Source of the DNA: an uncultured Alistipes sp.
GTDB taxonomy: Bacteria; Bacteroidota; Bacteroidia; Bacteroidales; Rikenellaceae
Length of the DNA stretch: 50,195 nt
Assembly: GCA_900544265.1 (NCBI GenBank)
Contig: UQUQ01000017.1
Span: 1 to 50,195 of the forward strand
Direction of reading: 5' to 3'
Shown here: one piece after another, positions 1-8,292 of the stretch
How the letters are laid out: each line of letters opens with the position of its first letter
Numbering within the stretch: the first letter of the stretch is position 1
The notes under the pieces: generated by a model
What the model saw: only the letters and a program-made list of their open reading frames with translations
What the model was told of the DNA's origin: nothing
Databases searched by the model: none
Program-made: the position numbers and the translations under genes

Positions 1-9
1 CCTTTTTAA
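1..9 (+). CDS. Possible last codons of rpsC (30S protein S3)
   Basis: The window opens with two sense codons (Pro, Phe) and TAA, 12 bases before rplP. In the S10 operon the gene before rplP is rpsC, so this is probably its 3' end. Three codons cannot establish identity; the call rests only on gene order. Confidence 0.35.
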   Translation, partial: PF

Positions 10-21
10 AGCAGAACTAAC

Positions 22-450
22 ATGTTACAGCCGAAAAAGACCAAATTTAGAAGAATGCAGAAAGGCCGTATGAAGGGTATCGCTCAAAGAGGTAACCAGC
101 TTGCATACGGATCGTTCGCAATCAAGGCACTTGAATCGTCCTGGATCACAGGTCGTCAGATAGAGGCAGCACGTCAGGCCATTACCCGTTACATGAAGCG
201 TGAGGGTCAGCTCTGGATCCGCATCTTCCCCGACAAACCCATCACGAAGAAGCCCGCCGAGGTGCGTATGGGTAAGGGTAAGGGTAATCCCGAAGGCTTC
301 GTGGCACCCGTCACCCCCGGACGTATTCTCTTCGAGGCAGAGGGTGTGCCCCTGGCCGTAGCGCAGGAGGCGCTTCGCCTGGGTGCGCAGAAGCTGCCCA
401 TCACCACCAAGTTTATCGTAAGACGTGACTACGTCGAAACCACAATCTAA
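22..450 (+). CDS. rplP: 50S ribosomal protein L16
   Basis: A 142-residue L16, full length for the family. L16 binds 23S rRNA near the tRNA acceptor stems and is a late-assembling part of the large subunit. The N-terminus starts [19 protein letters not shown] and the sequence keeps the typical GRIxFE-type segment near residue 100. The gene stands before rpmC with a 10-base gap, the usual S10-operon order. There is no clear Shine-Dalgarno sequence, as is normal for Bacteroidetes. Confidence 0.97.
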   Translation: MLQPKKTKFRRMQKGRMKGIAQRGNQLAYGSFAIKALESSWITGRQIEAARQAITRYMKREGQLWIRIFPDKPITKKPAEVRMGKGKGNPEGFVAPVTPGRILFEAEGVPLAVAQEALRLGAQKLPITTKFIVRRDYVETTI

Positions 451-460
451 CGGAACGAAG

Positions 461-652
461 ATGAAAAGTGCAGAAATCAGGGATATCGCCGTCAAGGACC
501 TGCAGGAGCGCATCGAGGCCGAGAAGGCGCAGCTGGCGAAGCTGAAGGTGCAGCACGCAGTCTCCCCCGTCGAGAATCCGTCGATCATTAAGAAAAACCG
601 CAGAGACATAGCTCGCATGCTGACAATTCTGCGTCAAAAGAACGCCAAATAA
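461..652 (+). CDS. rpmC: 50S ribosomal protein L29
   Basis: A 63-residue L29 beginning MKSAEIRDIAVKDLQERI. It is a short helical protein at the exit of the peptide tunnel, near the docking site for SRP and trigger factor. I chose the ATG at 461, which gives the family length and clears the rplP stop; an earlier in-frame ATG at 425 would overlap rplP and add non-conserved residues. It lies between rplP and rpsQ in standard operon order. Confidence 0.95.
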   Translation: MKSAEIRDIAVKDLQERIEAEKAQLAKLKVQHAVSPVENPSIIKKNRRDIARMLTILRQKNAK

Positions 653-661
653 GGAACAACT

Positions 662-916
662 ATGGAAAGAAATCTTAGAAAAGAGCGTATTGGGGTGGTT
701 GTCAGCAACAAGATGGAGAAGACCATTGTGGTTGCAGTAGCCCGCAAGGTGAAGCATCCGATCTATGGCAAGTTCGTCAACAAGACGACCAAGTTCGTCG
801 CCGAATCGCTCGACGAGACCTGCAAGGAGGGCGATACCGTGCGCATCATGGAGACGCGTCCGCTGAGCAAGACGAAGCGTTGGAGATTAGTACAAATCAT
901 TGAAAGAGCCAAGTAA
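662..916 (+). CDS. rpsQ: 30S ribosomal protein S17
   Basis: An 84-residue S17, an OB-fold primary binder of 16S rRNA. It shows the family pattern [16 protein letters not shown] near the N-terminus and [14 protein letters not shown] near the C-terminus. It sits 9 bases after rpmC and 2 bases before rplN, so the genes are very probably co-translated. Confidence 0.97.
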   Translation: MERNLRKERIGVVVSNKMEKTIVVAVARKVKHPIYGKFVNKTTKFVAESLDETCKEGDTVRIMETRPLSKTKRWRLVQIIERAK

Positions 917-918
917 TT

Positions 919-1284
919 ATGATACAGCAGGAAAGTAGACTCGTAGTAGCTGACAACAGCGGTGCCAAAGAGGTTCTTTGCATCCGGGTGCTTGGCGGCA
1001 CGAAACGTCGCTACGCATCCATCGGCGACAAGATCGTGGTCGCCGTCAAGAGCGCTTCGCCCTCGGGCGACGTCAAGAAGGGCGCCGTATCGAAGGCCGT
1101 CGTCGTGCGGACGACCAAGGAGATCAGACGTGCCAACGGTTCGTACATTCGTTTCGACGACAACGCCGTGGTGCTGCTCAACAACCAGGGTGAGATGCGC
1201 GGTACCCGTATCTTCGGTCCCGTAGCGCGTGAGCTGCGTGACCAGTACATGAAGATCATCTCCCTCGCACCCGAAGTATTGTAA
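919..1284 (+). CDS. rplN: 50S ribosomal protein L14
   Basis: A 121-residue L14, normal length. The N-terminus [19 protein letters not shown] is diagnostic. L14 lies at the subunit interface of the 50S particle, contacts 16S rRNA in the bridge region and is the docking site of the silencing factor RsfS. It follows rpsQ by 2 bases and is 21 bases before rplX. Confidence 0.98.
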   Translation: MIQQESRLVVADNSGAKEVLCIRVLGGTKRRYASIGDKIVVAVKSASPSGDVKKGAVSKAVVVRTTKEIRRANGSYIRFDDNAVVLLNNQGEMRGTRIFGPVARELRDQYMKIISLAPEVL

Positions 1285-1305
1285 TCATCAAAAACGATTT
1301 CGGAT

Positions 1306-1629
1306 ATGTCAGTGAAATTGCATATTAAGAAAGGGGATATGGTTCAGGTCATCGCCGGCGACAACAAGGGCAAGCAGGGCAAGGTCCTGAAGGTCGAGGT
1401 GTCGAAGCAGCGTGCCATCGTCGAGGGCGTGAACATCTGCAAGAAGGCCACCAAGCCCAATGCGCAGAATCCCCAGGGCGGTATCATCGAGAAGGAGGCG
1501 CCTATCCACGTTTCTAACCTCATGGTGCTCGACCCCAAGAGCGGCAAGCCGACGAAGGTGGGCCGCAAGGCAGACGCCAAAGGTAAATTAGTTCGTTACG
1601 CTAAAAAGTCAGGGGAGGAGATCAAATAA
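1306..1629 (+). CDS. rplX: 50S ribosomal protein L24
   Basis: A 107-residue L24 with the KOW motif near the N-terminus ([18 protein letters not shown]). L24 starts assembly of the large subunit by binding the 5' end of 23S rRNA. Its TAA stop shares one base with the rplE ATG, which suggests translational coupling. The start at 1306 gives a normal N-terminus, [11 protein letters not shown]. Confidence 0.97.
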   Translation: MSVKLHIKKGDMVQVIAGDNKGKQGKVLKVEVSKQRAIVEGVNICKKATKPNAQNPQGGIIEKEAPIHVSNLMVLDPKSGKPTKVGRKADAKGKLVRYAKKSGEEIK

Positions 1630-2189
1630 TGGCATACGTTCCTACACTCAAGACACAGTATAAGGAGCAGATCGTTCCTGCCCTTATGAAGGAGTTCGGT
1701 TATTCGAGCATCATGCAGTGCCCGAAGCTCCTCAAGATCGTCATCAACCAGGGTATGGGTCAGGCCGTCGCCGACAAGAAGCTCATCGACGTGGCCCAGG
1801 CCGAGTTGACGCTGATCGCCGGCCAGAAGGCTGTCCAGACCCGCTCGCGCAAGGACATCTCGAACTTCAAGCTGCGTCGCGGCATGCCCATCGGCGTGCG
1901 TGTCACGCTGCGCGACACGAAGATGTACGAGTTCCTGCAGCGTCTGATCGCCGTGGCGCTGCCCCGTATCCGCGACTTCAAGGGTATCAACGAGAAGTTC
2001 GACGGCAAGGGCAACTACACCCTCGGCATCACCGAGCAGATCATCTTCCCGGAGATCGACATCGACAAGATCACCAAGATCTTCGGCATGGAGATCACCT
2101 TCGTAACGACGGCCAAGACCGACGAGGAGGCTTATGCCCTGCTCCGCGAGTTCGGCCTTCCTTTCAAGAACGCTAAAAAGAACCAATAG
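1629..2189 (+). CDS. rplE: 50S ribosomal protein L5
   Basis: A 186-residue L5, which carries 5S rRNA in the central protuberance and touches P-site tRNA. Family features include [18 protein letters not shown] in the middle and [16 protein letters not shown] toward the C-terminus. The start overlaps the rplX stop by one base, and rpsN follows after 2 bases. Confidence 0.98.
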   Translation: MAYVPTLKTQYKEQIVPALMKEFGYSSIMQCPKLLKIVINQGMGQAVADKKLIDVAQAELTLIAGQKAVQTRSRKDISNFKLRRGMPIGVRVTLRDTKMYEFLQRLIAVALPRIRDFKGINEKFDGKGNYTLGITEQIIFPEIDIDKITKIFGMEITFVTTAKTDEEAYALLREFGLPFKNAKKNQ

Positions 2190-2191
2190 TT

Positions 2192-2488
2192 ATGGCAAAA
2201 GAGTCAATGAAGGCGCGCGAGGTGAAGCGTCAGAAGCTCGCAAAGCGTTACGCTCACAAGCGCGAAGAGATCGCCGCAAAGGTCAAGAGCGGTGAGATGG
2301 ACCACGAGGAGGCCTGGATCGCCCTGTCGAAACTGCCGCGCAACTCGAATCCCATCCGCCAGCACAACCGTTGCAAGATCACGGGGCGTCCCAAAGGCTA
2401 CATCCGCCTGTTCGGCATCAGCCGTATCCAGTTCCGCGAGATGGCCTCGAAGGGTCTGATCCCGGGCGTTACGAAGGCCAGCTGGTAA
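2192..2488 (+). CDS. rpsN: 30S ribosomal protein S14, zinc-independent form
   Basis: A 98-residue S14. The length, the single cysteine and the lack of paired CxxC motifs mark the long zinc-independent class. The C-terminus [17 protein letters not shown] is typical. S14 sits in the head of the 30S subunit. It is the last gene before an unusual 603-base gap, whereas rpsH normally follows within a few tens of bases. Confidence 0.97.
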   Translation: MAKESMKAREVKRQKLAKRYAHKREEIAAKVKSGEMDHEEAWIALSKLPRNSNPIRQHNRCKITGRPKGYIRLFGISRIQFREMASKGLIPGVTKASW

Positions 2489-2497
2489 CAACTTTCG

Positions 2498-2526
2498 CAG
2501 AGAGGGGGCGTGTGTCCCGCTCTCTG
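2498..2526 (+). terminator. Hairpin directly after rpsN, possible terminator or attenuator
   Basis: CAGAGAG at 2498-2504 pairs with CTCTCTG at 2520-2526, and three inner G:C pairs extend the stem. It starts 9 bases after the rpsN stop. No T-tract follows, so it may act as an RNA processing or stability element, or as a factor-assisted pause, instead of an intrinsic terminator. Confidence 0.4.
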
Positions 2527-2529
2527 TGA

Positions 2530-2965
2530 TCGTCTCACAACAAGTTCCGCATTCCGCGGGTTTGCAGCCTGTGCCGGGCGGGGACAAGGAGCGCGCAAGC
2601 GGTCCCGTGGTCCCTCCGGGCGGAGGAATCGGAGCTGATACGGGTATGGAATCCGTGTAGATACGTCACAGTGTCGGGGAAAGTGCCGCCGCAAGCGGTA
2701 ACTTCCCGATATGTGGGGCGTAGCGAAAGATTCGATACTTGGTCGCAGATTTCCCGGGCTCAGTAGAGCCGCAGGGATTCGTCCGGCGCCGCCTGTGCGG
2801 CGCCCGGGACCGAAAGGGAGGGCCCCGGCAGGGGCATGCCTTTTCGCGTGTCGGTATCCGGCCGAAAATCGGATGCAGCGCGTCGTCCGCCGGGGCGGTC
2901 CGAGGGACGGAAAAGGGGGATTTGCGCGGATGACATGTTGGCTGCTGGGGCACGCCGACATGGTC
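2530..2965 (+). other. Hairpin-rich non-coding stretch inside the ribosomal operon
   Basis: No convincing gene lies between rpsN and rpsH; the short open frames have no family character. Reading the + strand I find many local hairpins: 2613-2626 (CCTCC/GGAGG, four-base loop), 2674-2709 (stem TCGGG plus AAGT against ACTTCCCGA, with an inner CCGC/GCGG stem), 2757-2770 (GGCTC/GAGCC, loop AGTA), 2781-2810 (GTCC plus GGCGCCGC against GCGGCGCC plus GGAC), 2856-2874 (ATCCG/CGGAT), 2884-2909 (CGTCC/GGACG) and 2934-2962 (nine pairs with one G:U). This suggests a structured RNA, a long untranslated spacer or an RNA-element relic such as a group II intron domain. I do not recognise a family. Confidence 0.4.
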
Positions 2966-3010
2966 CGTATACCGCAAGTGGGGCTTAAAATGCTAAAAAT
3001 TAGGCGCTAA

Positions 3011-3042
3011 CTTGCTTTTTTGTGAAATATTGCGTATATTTG
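3011..3042 (+). promoter_or_regulatory. Promoter for the rpsH-rplQ half of the cluster
   Basis: The -7 box TATATTTG at 3035-3042 matches the Bacteroidetes consensus TAnnTTTG exactly. TTG at 3012-3014 lies 20 bases upstream, where the -33 element is expected. Transcription would start near 3049, about 43 bases before rpsH. The flanks are AT-rich, in contrast to the GC-rich sequence upstream. Confidence 0.75.
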
Positions 3043-3091
3043 CGCGCTTTTAAGTTTAACCAAATCATTAATTTTTAACTTCTTATTCGTT

Positions 3092-3490
3092 ATGACTGAT
3101 CCTATTGCGGACTTTCTGACCAGAATTAGAAACGCAGTGAAAGCCAACCACAAGGTGGTTGAAGCTCCTGGCTCAAAAATTAAGCAGGAAATCACGAAGA
3201 TTCTCTACGAGCAGGGTTACATCCTCGCTTACAAGTTCGACACCGACGAGAAGGGACACCCCTCGATCAAGATCGCACTCAAGTGGGATGCCGCCACGAA
3301 GACCAACGCCATCAAGGACCTCAAGCGCATCAGCCGCCCGGGTCTGCGCCGCTACGCTTCCGTTTCGGACATGCCCCGCGTGCTGAACGGACTGGGAATC
3401 GCCATCGTATCGACATCGAAAGGCATCATGACCGACGCCAAGGCCCGCAAGGAGAATGTGGGTGGCGAGGTGCTGTGCTACGTCTACTAA
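3092..3490 (+). CDS. rpsH: 30S ribosomal protein S8
   Basis: A 132-residue S8, normal length, starting [15 protein letters not shown] and ending [10 protein letters not shown], both diagnostic. S8 binds helix 21 of 16S rRNA, and in Escherichia coli it represses the spc operon through an rRNA mimic in the mRNA. Here it is the first gene after the operon break and has its own promoter at 3011-3042. Confidence 0.98.
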   Translation: MTDPIADFLTRIRNAVKANHKVVEAPGSKIKQEITKILYEQGYILAYKFDTDEKGHPSIKIALKWDAATKTNAIKDLKRISRPGLRRYASVSDMPRVLNGLGIAIVSTSKGIMTDAKARKENVGGEVLCYVY

Positions 3491-3515
3491 TCGGAAATCA
3501 TTAAACAACAACGCA

Positions 3516-4103
3516 ATGTCAAGAATTGGTAAATTACCTGTAAACCTGCCCGCTGGCGTTACCGTAGAGGTATCCGCCGACAACGTGGTAAGCGTGAAAG
3601 GGCCACTCGGGACGCTGAGTCAGAAGGTTGACTCGGACATCAAGGTAGAGGTCGGCACGCACAAGGATCCGCACACGGGAGCCGATATTCCCGCCGTGCT
3701 TGTAACGCGTCCTACGAACCAGCCCCGCCATCGTTCGCTGCACGGTCTCTACCGCGCACTGATCCACAACATGGTCGTTGGCGTCTCCAAGGGGTATGAG
3801 ATCAAGCAGGAGCTCGTGGGCGTCGGCTTCAAGGCCGAAGTCAAGGGCCAGGTGCTCGAGATGAGCCTCGGCTACTCGCACGATACGCACTTCCTGCTGC
3901 CCAAGGAGGTGACCGCCACCGCCGTGACGGAGAAGAAGGGCAACCCGATCGTGACGCTGAAGTCGATCGACAAGCAGCTCATCGGCCAGGTCGCCGCCAA
4001 GCTGCGCTCGCTGCGCAAGCCGGAGCCGTACAAGGGCAAGGGTATCAAGTTCGTCGGCGAACAGCTGCGTCGCAAGGCCGGCAAGTCGGCAGGTGCTAAA
4101 TAG
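3516..4103 (+). CDS. rplF: 50S ribosomal protein L6
   Basis: A 195-residue L6 starting MSRIGKLPVNLPAGVTVEV, with two repeated alpha/beta halves. The C-terminal part carries the family signature PEPYKGKGIKFVGE. L6 lies near the sarcin-ricin loop and the factor-binding centre. The ATG at 3516 gives the conserved N-terminus; an earlier in-frame ATG at 3456 would overlap rpsH and add unrelated residues. Confidence 0.97.
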   Translation: MSRIGKLPVNLPAGVTVEVSADNVVSVKGPLGTLSQKVDSDIKVEVGTHKDPHTGADIPAVLVTRPTNQPRHRSLHGLYRALIHNMVVGVSKGYEIKQELVGVGFKAEVKGQVLEMSLGYSHDTHFLLPKEVTATAVTEKKGNPIVTLKSIDKQLIGQVAAKLRSLRKPEPYKGKGIKFVGEQLRRKAGKSAGAK

Positions 4104-4121
4104 TAGTAAAAGTCTGAAGTT

Positions 4122-4484
4122 ATGTCACTGAACAAGATAGAAAGAAGAGAGAGGATCAAGATGCGTATCCGCAAGATCGTGAGCGGAACGCCCGCACAGC
4201 CTCGCATGACTGTATTCCGTAGCAACAAGCAGATCTACGTGCAGTTTATTGATGACCTCGCAGGTGTAACCCTGGCAGCGGCCTCCTCGCTCGACAAGGA
4301 GGTGGCCGAGGCAGCCGCCGGCAAGACCAAGTGCGAGGTGGCAGCCCTCGTGGGCAAGCTGGCCGCAGAGCGTGCCGCCGCCAAAGGCATCACGGCCGTG
4401 GCTTTCGACCGAAACGGCTACCTGTATCACGGAAGAGTTAAACAGCTGGCCGAAGCAGCACGCGAAGGCGGACTTAAATTCTAA
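4122..4484 (+). CDS. rplR: 50S ribosomal protein L18
   Basis: A 120-residue L18, a 5S rRNA-binding protein of the central protuberance. The N-terminus is basic ([18 protein letters not shown]), followed by the pattern [17 protein letters not shown], and it ends near [19 protein letters not shown], which is highly conserved. It lies 18 bases after rplF and 6 before rpsE. Confidence 0.97.
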   Translation: MSLNKIERRERIKMRIRKIVSGTPAQPRMTVFRSNKQIYVQFIDDLAGVTLAAASSLDKEVAEAAAGKTKCEVAALVGKLAAERAAAKGITAVAFDRNGYLYHGRVKQLAEAAREGGLKF

Positions 4485-4490
4485 GCGATC

Positions 4491-5009
4491 ATGTCAAATA
4501 CCAACATAAAGAAAGTACGCACCAGCGACCTCGAGCTCAAGGACAGACTCGTAAGCATTCAGCGTGTTACCAAGGTAACCAAGGGAGGTCGCACCTTCAG
4601 TTTCTCGGCCATCGTCGTCGTGGGTAACGAGGACGGCGTCGTAGGCTATGGCCTGGGCAAGGCTTCGGAGGTTCAGGCCGCCATCGCCAAGGGCGTGGAG
4701 GATGCCAAGAAGAACCTGGTGAAGGTCCCCGTCATCAAGGGCACGATTCCCCACAAGCAGGAGTATCGCTACGGCGGTTCGCTCGTGATGATCCGTCCGG
4801 CCGCTCCCGGTACGGGTATCATCGCCGGCGGTGCCATGCGTGCCGTGCTGGAGTCGCTCGGTATCAAGAACGTGCTCGCCAAGAGCAAGGGCTCGTCGAA
4901 CCCCCACAACCTGGTGAAGGCTACCATCGGCGCCCTGTGCGAACTGCGCGATGCACGCAGCGTCGCCCAGCTTCGCGGCATCTCGATGGACAAGGTGTTT
5001 AACGGTTAA
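4491..5009 (+). CDS. rpsE: 30S ribosomal protein S5
   Basis: A 172-residue S5. A double-stranded-RNA-binding-like N-terminal domain ([20 protein letters not shown]) is followed by a C-terminal domain with [22 protein letters not shown]5 acts in decoding fidelity and lies on the mRNA entry channel, which has helicase activity. It is followed by rpmD after 13 bases. Confidence 0.98.
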   Translation: MSNTNIKKVRTSDLELKDRLVSIQRVTKVTKGGRTFSFSAIVVVGNEDGVVGYGLGKASEVQAAIAKGVEDAKKNLVKVPVIKGTIPHKQEYRYGGSLVMIRPAAPGTGIIAGGAMRAVLESLGIKNVLAKSKGSSNPHNLVKATIGALCELRDARSVAQLRGISMDKVFNG

Positions 5010-5022
5010 TTCTCAACAAGCA

Positions 5023-5208
5023 ATGGCAAGATTGAAAATCACCCAGGTGAAAAGCCGCATCGGCGCCACGGAGCGTCAGTGCAAGAACCTCGACGCGCTG
5101 GGCCTGAAGCGGATCAACGCCGTCGTCGAGCACGACGACTCGGCGATCATCAAGGGCATGATCGAGCGCGTGAAGCACCTGGTCAAGGTCGAGCAGGTCG
5201 CAAAATAA
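5023..5208 (+). CDS. rpmD: 50S ribosomal protein L30
   Basis: A 61-residue L30 starting MARLKITQVKSRIGATERQ, the usual bacterial length. The ATG at 5023 gives this conserved N-terminus; an earlier in-frame start at 4951 would lie inside rpsE. L30 is a small non-essential protein of the large subunit, lost in some bacteria. It sits between rpsE and rplO as in the canonical spc order. Confidence 0.95.
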   Translation: MARLKITQVKSRIGATERQCKNLDALGLKRINAVVEHDDSAIIKGMIERVKHLVKVEQVAK

Positions 5209-5235
5209 GTTTAACGGCTAACGGAATATTTAAGC

Positions 5236-5682
5236 ATGGAACTCAATAATCTCAAACCCGCAAAGGGTTCAACGCACCACGACAAGCGTATCGGCCGCGG
5301 TGCCGGTTCGGGACACGGTGGCACGGCCACGCGTGGCCACAAGGGTGCTCAGTCGCGTTCGGGTTACACGCGCAAGCTGGGCTTCGAGGGAGGCCAGATG
5401 CCGCTTCAGCGCCGTCTTCCCAAGTTCGGATTCACGAACCTGAAGAGAGTCGAATTCAAGGCCATCAACCTTTCGACGCTCGAGGAGCTGGCAGCCAAGA
5501 AGTCGCTTGCTGAAGTTACGGTCGACACGCTGGTGGAGGCAGGATTCATCTCGTCGAACGACAAGGTGAAGATCCTGGGCAACGGTCAGCTGACCAAGTC
5601 GCTCGTCGTGAAGGCTCACGCATTCTCGAAGAGCGCCGAGGCAGCCATCACGGCCGCCGGCGGCAGTGTCGAAAAACTGTAA
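5236..5682 (+). CDS. rplO: 50S ribosomal protein L15
   Basis: A 148-residue L15. The long glycine- and basic-rich N-terminal extension (about residues 10-50, with RIGRGAGSGHGGTATRGHKG) threads into 23S rRNA. A globular domain follows, with GFEGGQMPLQRRLPKFGF at the junction. It is a late assembly protein. It lies 22 bases before secY. Confidence 0.98.
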   Translation: MELNNLKPAKGSTHHDKRIGRGAGSGHGGTATRGHKGAQSRSGYTRKLGFEGGQMPLQRRLPKFGFTNLKRVEFKAINLSTLEELAAKKSLAEVTVDTLVEAGFISSNDKVKILGNGQLTKSLVVKAHAFSKSAEAAITAAGGSVEKL

Positions 5683-5704
5683 GCAACCTTAGAACCCCAA
5701 AACT

Positions 5705-7081
5705 ATGAATCAGTATCTTGTTGTTGGTATCGTCTTTATAGTGGTCATCGCTCTTCTGGCGACCAACAAGAAATTGGTAGAAACGCTCAAGAACATCTAC
5801 AAGATCGAGGAGCTGCGCAAACGTGTCCTGTACACGATCGGGCTGCTGCTGGTCTACCGCTTGGGCAGTTTCGTAGTGATCCCGGGCATCAACCCCAACG
5901 CCCTGGGCGAGGGGTCGGCTTACGCGGGCCAGCTGGAGGGCAACAGTCTTCTGGGACTGCTCGACGTCTTCTCCGGCGGTGCATTCGGTAATGCCGCCAT
6001 CTTCGCGCTCGGAGTCATGCCGTATATCACCGCCTCGATCGTCATCCAGCTCATGGGCATGATGATCCCGTATTTCCAGAAGATGCAGAAGGAGGGTGAG
6101 AGCGGCCGCCGCAAGATGAATCAGTGGACGAGGCTGCTGACGATCGTGGTCCTGGTCATCCAGGGCCCGGCCTACATCGCCAACCTCTACCACCAGGTCC
6201 CCTCCGCCTTCGTCTACGGCAATACGTGGCAGTTCGTCGTCTATGCGACGGTGATCCTGATCGCCGGCACCATGTTCATCATGTGGCTCGGTGAGAAGAT
6301 CACCGACAAGGGCATCGGCAACGGTATCTCGCTCATCATCATGATCGGCATCGTGGCCCGTCTTCCGCACGCGCTGCTGGCCGAGGTCAACGCCCGTTTC
6401 CAGACGGCATCGGGCAGCGCCATCATGCTGATTCTCGAGCTGGTGCTCCTGTTCCTTGTCTTCATGGCGACGATCGCCCTCGTGCAGGCAGTCCGCAAGG
6501 TGCCTGTGCAGTATGCCAAGCGTATCATCGGTAACAAGCAGTACGGCGGTGTGCGTCAGTACATCCCGCTGAAGATGAATGCGGCCAACGTGATGCCGAT
6601 CATCTTCGCGCAGGCTCTGATGTTCATTCCCGCGCTGTTCACCGGAACGGCCTTCGCAGCGGCCTTCAGCTCGATGACCGGTTTCTGGTACAATATTACG
6701 CTGGCCGTGCTGGTAATCGCCTTCACGTACTTCTACACCGCGATTATCATCAACCCTCAAATGATGGCCGATGACATGAAGCGAAACGGCGGCTTCATCC
6801 CGGGCGTGAAACCCGGCAAGCAGACCGTGAACTACATCGACACCATCATGACGCGCATCACGCTCCCCGGATCGTTCTTCCTTGCCATCGTGGCCATTCT
6901 GCCGGCGCTGGCGATGAAGTTCCTGGGCATCCAGCAGTCGTTCGCCTACTTCTACGGCGGTACGTCGCTGCTGATCATGGTCGGCGTGGTGCTCGACACT
7001 CTCAAGCAGATAGAGAGCTACCTGTTGATGCGCCATTACGATGGTCTGATGAAGACCGGACGTATCCAGGGTCGTCATTAG
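5705..7081 (+). CDS. secY: Protein translocase subunit SecY
   Basis: A 458-residue SecY, the channel of the Sec translocon in the inner membrane. Recognisable parts are the plug and first-helix region (YRLGSFVVIPGINPNAL), the loop GGVRQYIPLKMNAANVMPIIFA and the conserved C-terminal tail LLMRHYDGLMKTGRIQGRH. The N-terminus is unusual: MNQYLVVGIVFIVVIALLA is a hydrophobic segment before KLVETLKNIYKIEELR, where many homologues begin. It could be an extra membrane helix. A TTG start near 5774 would instead give the conventional N-terminus, but TTG starts are rare in this phylum. Confidence 0.95.
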   Translation: MNQYLVVGIVFIVVIALLATNKKLVETLKNIYKIEELRKRVLYTIGLLLVYRLGSFVVIPGINPNALGEGSAYAGQLEGNSLLGLLDVFSGGAFGNAAIFALGVMPYITASIVIQLMGMMIPYFQKMQKEGESGRRKMNQWTRLLTIVVLVIQGPAYIANLYHQVPSAFVYGNTWQFVVYATVILIAGTMFIMWLGEKITDKGIGNGISLIIMIGIVARLPHALLAEVNARFQTASGSAIMLILELVLLFLVFMATIALVQAVRKVPVQYAKRIIGNKQYGGVRQYIPLKMNAANVMPIIFAQALMFIPALFTGTAFAAAFSSMTGFWYNITLAVLVIAFTYFYTAIIINPQMMADDMKRNGGFIPGVKPGKQTVNYIDTIMTRITLPGSFFLAIVAILPALAMKFLGIQQSFAYFYGGTSLLIMVGVVLDTLKQIESYLLMRHYDGLMKTGRIQGRH

Positions 7082-7114
7082 GAAGTTTTCGACAGAGAAT
7101 CTTAGCGAAGTAAA

Positions 7115-7891
7115 ATGATATATCTGAAGACAGACGAGGAGATCGAACTGCTCCGTGAGAACAACATCCTGGTGTCGAAGACGCTGGCCGAAGTGGGTCG
7201 CCACATCCGGCCGGGGATCTCGACCAAGGAGTTGGACCGCATTGCCGAGGATTTCATCCGGGCGCACGGAGCAGTTCCGGCCTTCCTCGGGTACGAAGGC
7301 TATCCGGCCTCGTTGTGCATATCGGTCAACGAGCAGATAGTTCACGGTATCCCGTCCCCGACGTGCATCCTCAAGGAGGGTGACATCGTCTCGGTCGATT
7401 GCGGTACGTTTATGAAGGGGTTTGTTGGTGATTCGGCGTATACGTTCGCCGTGGGAGAGGTTGCCGGGGAGGTGCGGCAGCTGATGGAGGTCACCAAAGA
7501 GGCTCTTTATAAGGGTACCGAACAGGCGAAGGCCGGCAACCGCGTAGGCGACATTTCGGCCGCCGTGCAGGAGTATGCCGAGCGCTTCGGTTACGGCGTG
7601 GTCCGGGAATTGGAGGGACACGGCCTGGGTCGGAAAATGCACGAAGACCCGGGTGTCCCCAACTACGGAGCACGCGGCCGAGGACCCCTTCTGAAGGAGG
7701 GCATGGTCATCTGCATCGAACCCATGATCAACATGGGAACCAAGGCGGTGGTCTTCGAGCGGGATGGCTGGACGGTCCGCACCCGGGACCGCAAACCGGC
7801 GGCGCACTACGAGTTCGCCGTGGCGGTTCGCAAGAACGGGCCCGACGTGCTGACGGATTTCAGTATCATCGAACAGGCAATAAACAACTAA
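7115..7891 (+). CDS. map: Type I methionine aminopeptidase
   Basis: A 258-residue methionine aminopeptidase, which removes N-terminal methionine from new proteins in the cytosol. The pita-bread-fold metal ligands are all visible: Asp in VSVDCGTF and GFVGDSAYTF, His in ELEGHGLGRKMHEDP, Glu in CIEPMI and Glu in AHYEFAVAV. It lies between secY and infA, the typical spc-operon arrangement that couples secretion and translation genes. Confidence 0.97.
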   Translation: MIYLKTDEEIELLRENNILVSKTLAEVGRHIRPGISTKELDRIAEDFIRAHGAVPAFLGYEGYPASLCISVNEQIVHGIPSPTCILKEGDIVSVDCGTFMKGFVGDSAYTFAVGEVAGEVRQLMEVTKEALYKGTEQAKAGNRVGDISAAVQEYAERFGYGVVRELEGHGLGRKMHEDPGVPNYGARGRGPLLKEGMVICIEPMINMGTKAVVFERDGWTVRTRDRKPAAHYEFAVAVRKNGPDVLTDFSIIEQAINN

Positions 7892-7897
7892 GACTCT

Positions 7898-8116
7898 ATG
7901 GCAAAACAGGCTGCTATTGAAAGGGACGGGACGATCATCGAGGCCCTCTCGAACGCGATGTTCCGCGTCGAGCTGGACAACGGTCACGTGCTCACGGCCC
8001 ATATCTCGGGAAAGATGCGCATGCACTACATCAAGATCCTTCCCGGAGATAAAGTGAAAGTGGAGATGACGCCCTACGATCTGACGAAGGGCCGTATCTC
8101 TTTCCGGTACAAATAA
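7898..8116 (+). CDS. infA: Translation initiation factor IF-1
   Basis: A 72-residue IF-1, exactly the family length, with an S1/OB fold. Signature parts are [17 protein letters not shown] and [20 protein letters not shown]-1 occupies the A site of the 30S subunit during initiation. It is 6 bases after map and 19 before rpmJ. Confidence 0.98.
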   Translation: MAKQAAIERDGTIIEALSNAMFRVELDNGHVLTAHISGKMRMHYIKILPGDKVKVEMTPYDLTKGRISFRYK

Positions 8117-8135
8117 CCTTAGATTGCTTGAAATC

Positions 8136-8252
8136 ATGAAAGTAAAGGCATCCATCAAGAAGAGAAGCGAGGATTGCAAGATTGTGAAGCGTAAGGGCAA
8201 GCTCTACGTCATTTGCAAGAAGAATCCCAAGTTCAAAATGCGCCAGGGTTGA
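8136..8252 (+). CDS. rpmJ: 50S ribosomal protein L36
   Basis: A 38-residue L36 from the ATG at 8136 to TGA at 8250-8252, starting [20 protein letters not shown] and ending [11 protein letters not shown]. Classical zinc-type L36 has three cysteines and one histidine as ligands. Here only the cysteines at 14 and 27 remain; position 11 is Ser and position 32 is Phe, so zinc binding is probably lost. It sits in the conserved infA-rpmJ-rpsM order. Confidence 0.95.
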   Translation: MKVKASIKKRSEDCKIVKRKGKLYVICKKNPKFKMRQG

Positions 8253-8292
8253 TGGTTTTAACACAAATTCGTAAAAAAGTAAAAGAAGTAAT

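Noticed and set aside
2530..2965. RNase P RNA, tmRNA, SRP RNA
   Set aside because: None of their signature sequences that I know (such as the RNase P GAGGAAAGTCC box, the tmRNA tRNA-like ends or the SRP GGAAGGAAGC loop) is present.
2711..3010. Short open frames in the rpsN-rpsH gap
   Set aside because: Arg/Gly/Pro-rich products with no recognisable family, and the DNA folds into many hairpins; more consistent with non-coding sequence.
5648..8200. Long minus-strand open frame opposite secY-map-infA
   Set aside because: It runs antisense across several well-supported genes, has no family character and is rich in His/Arg/Asp, as expected from reading high-GC codons on the opposite strand.
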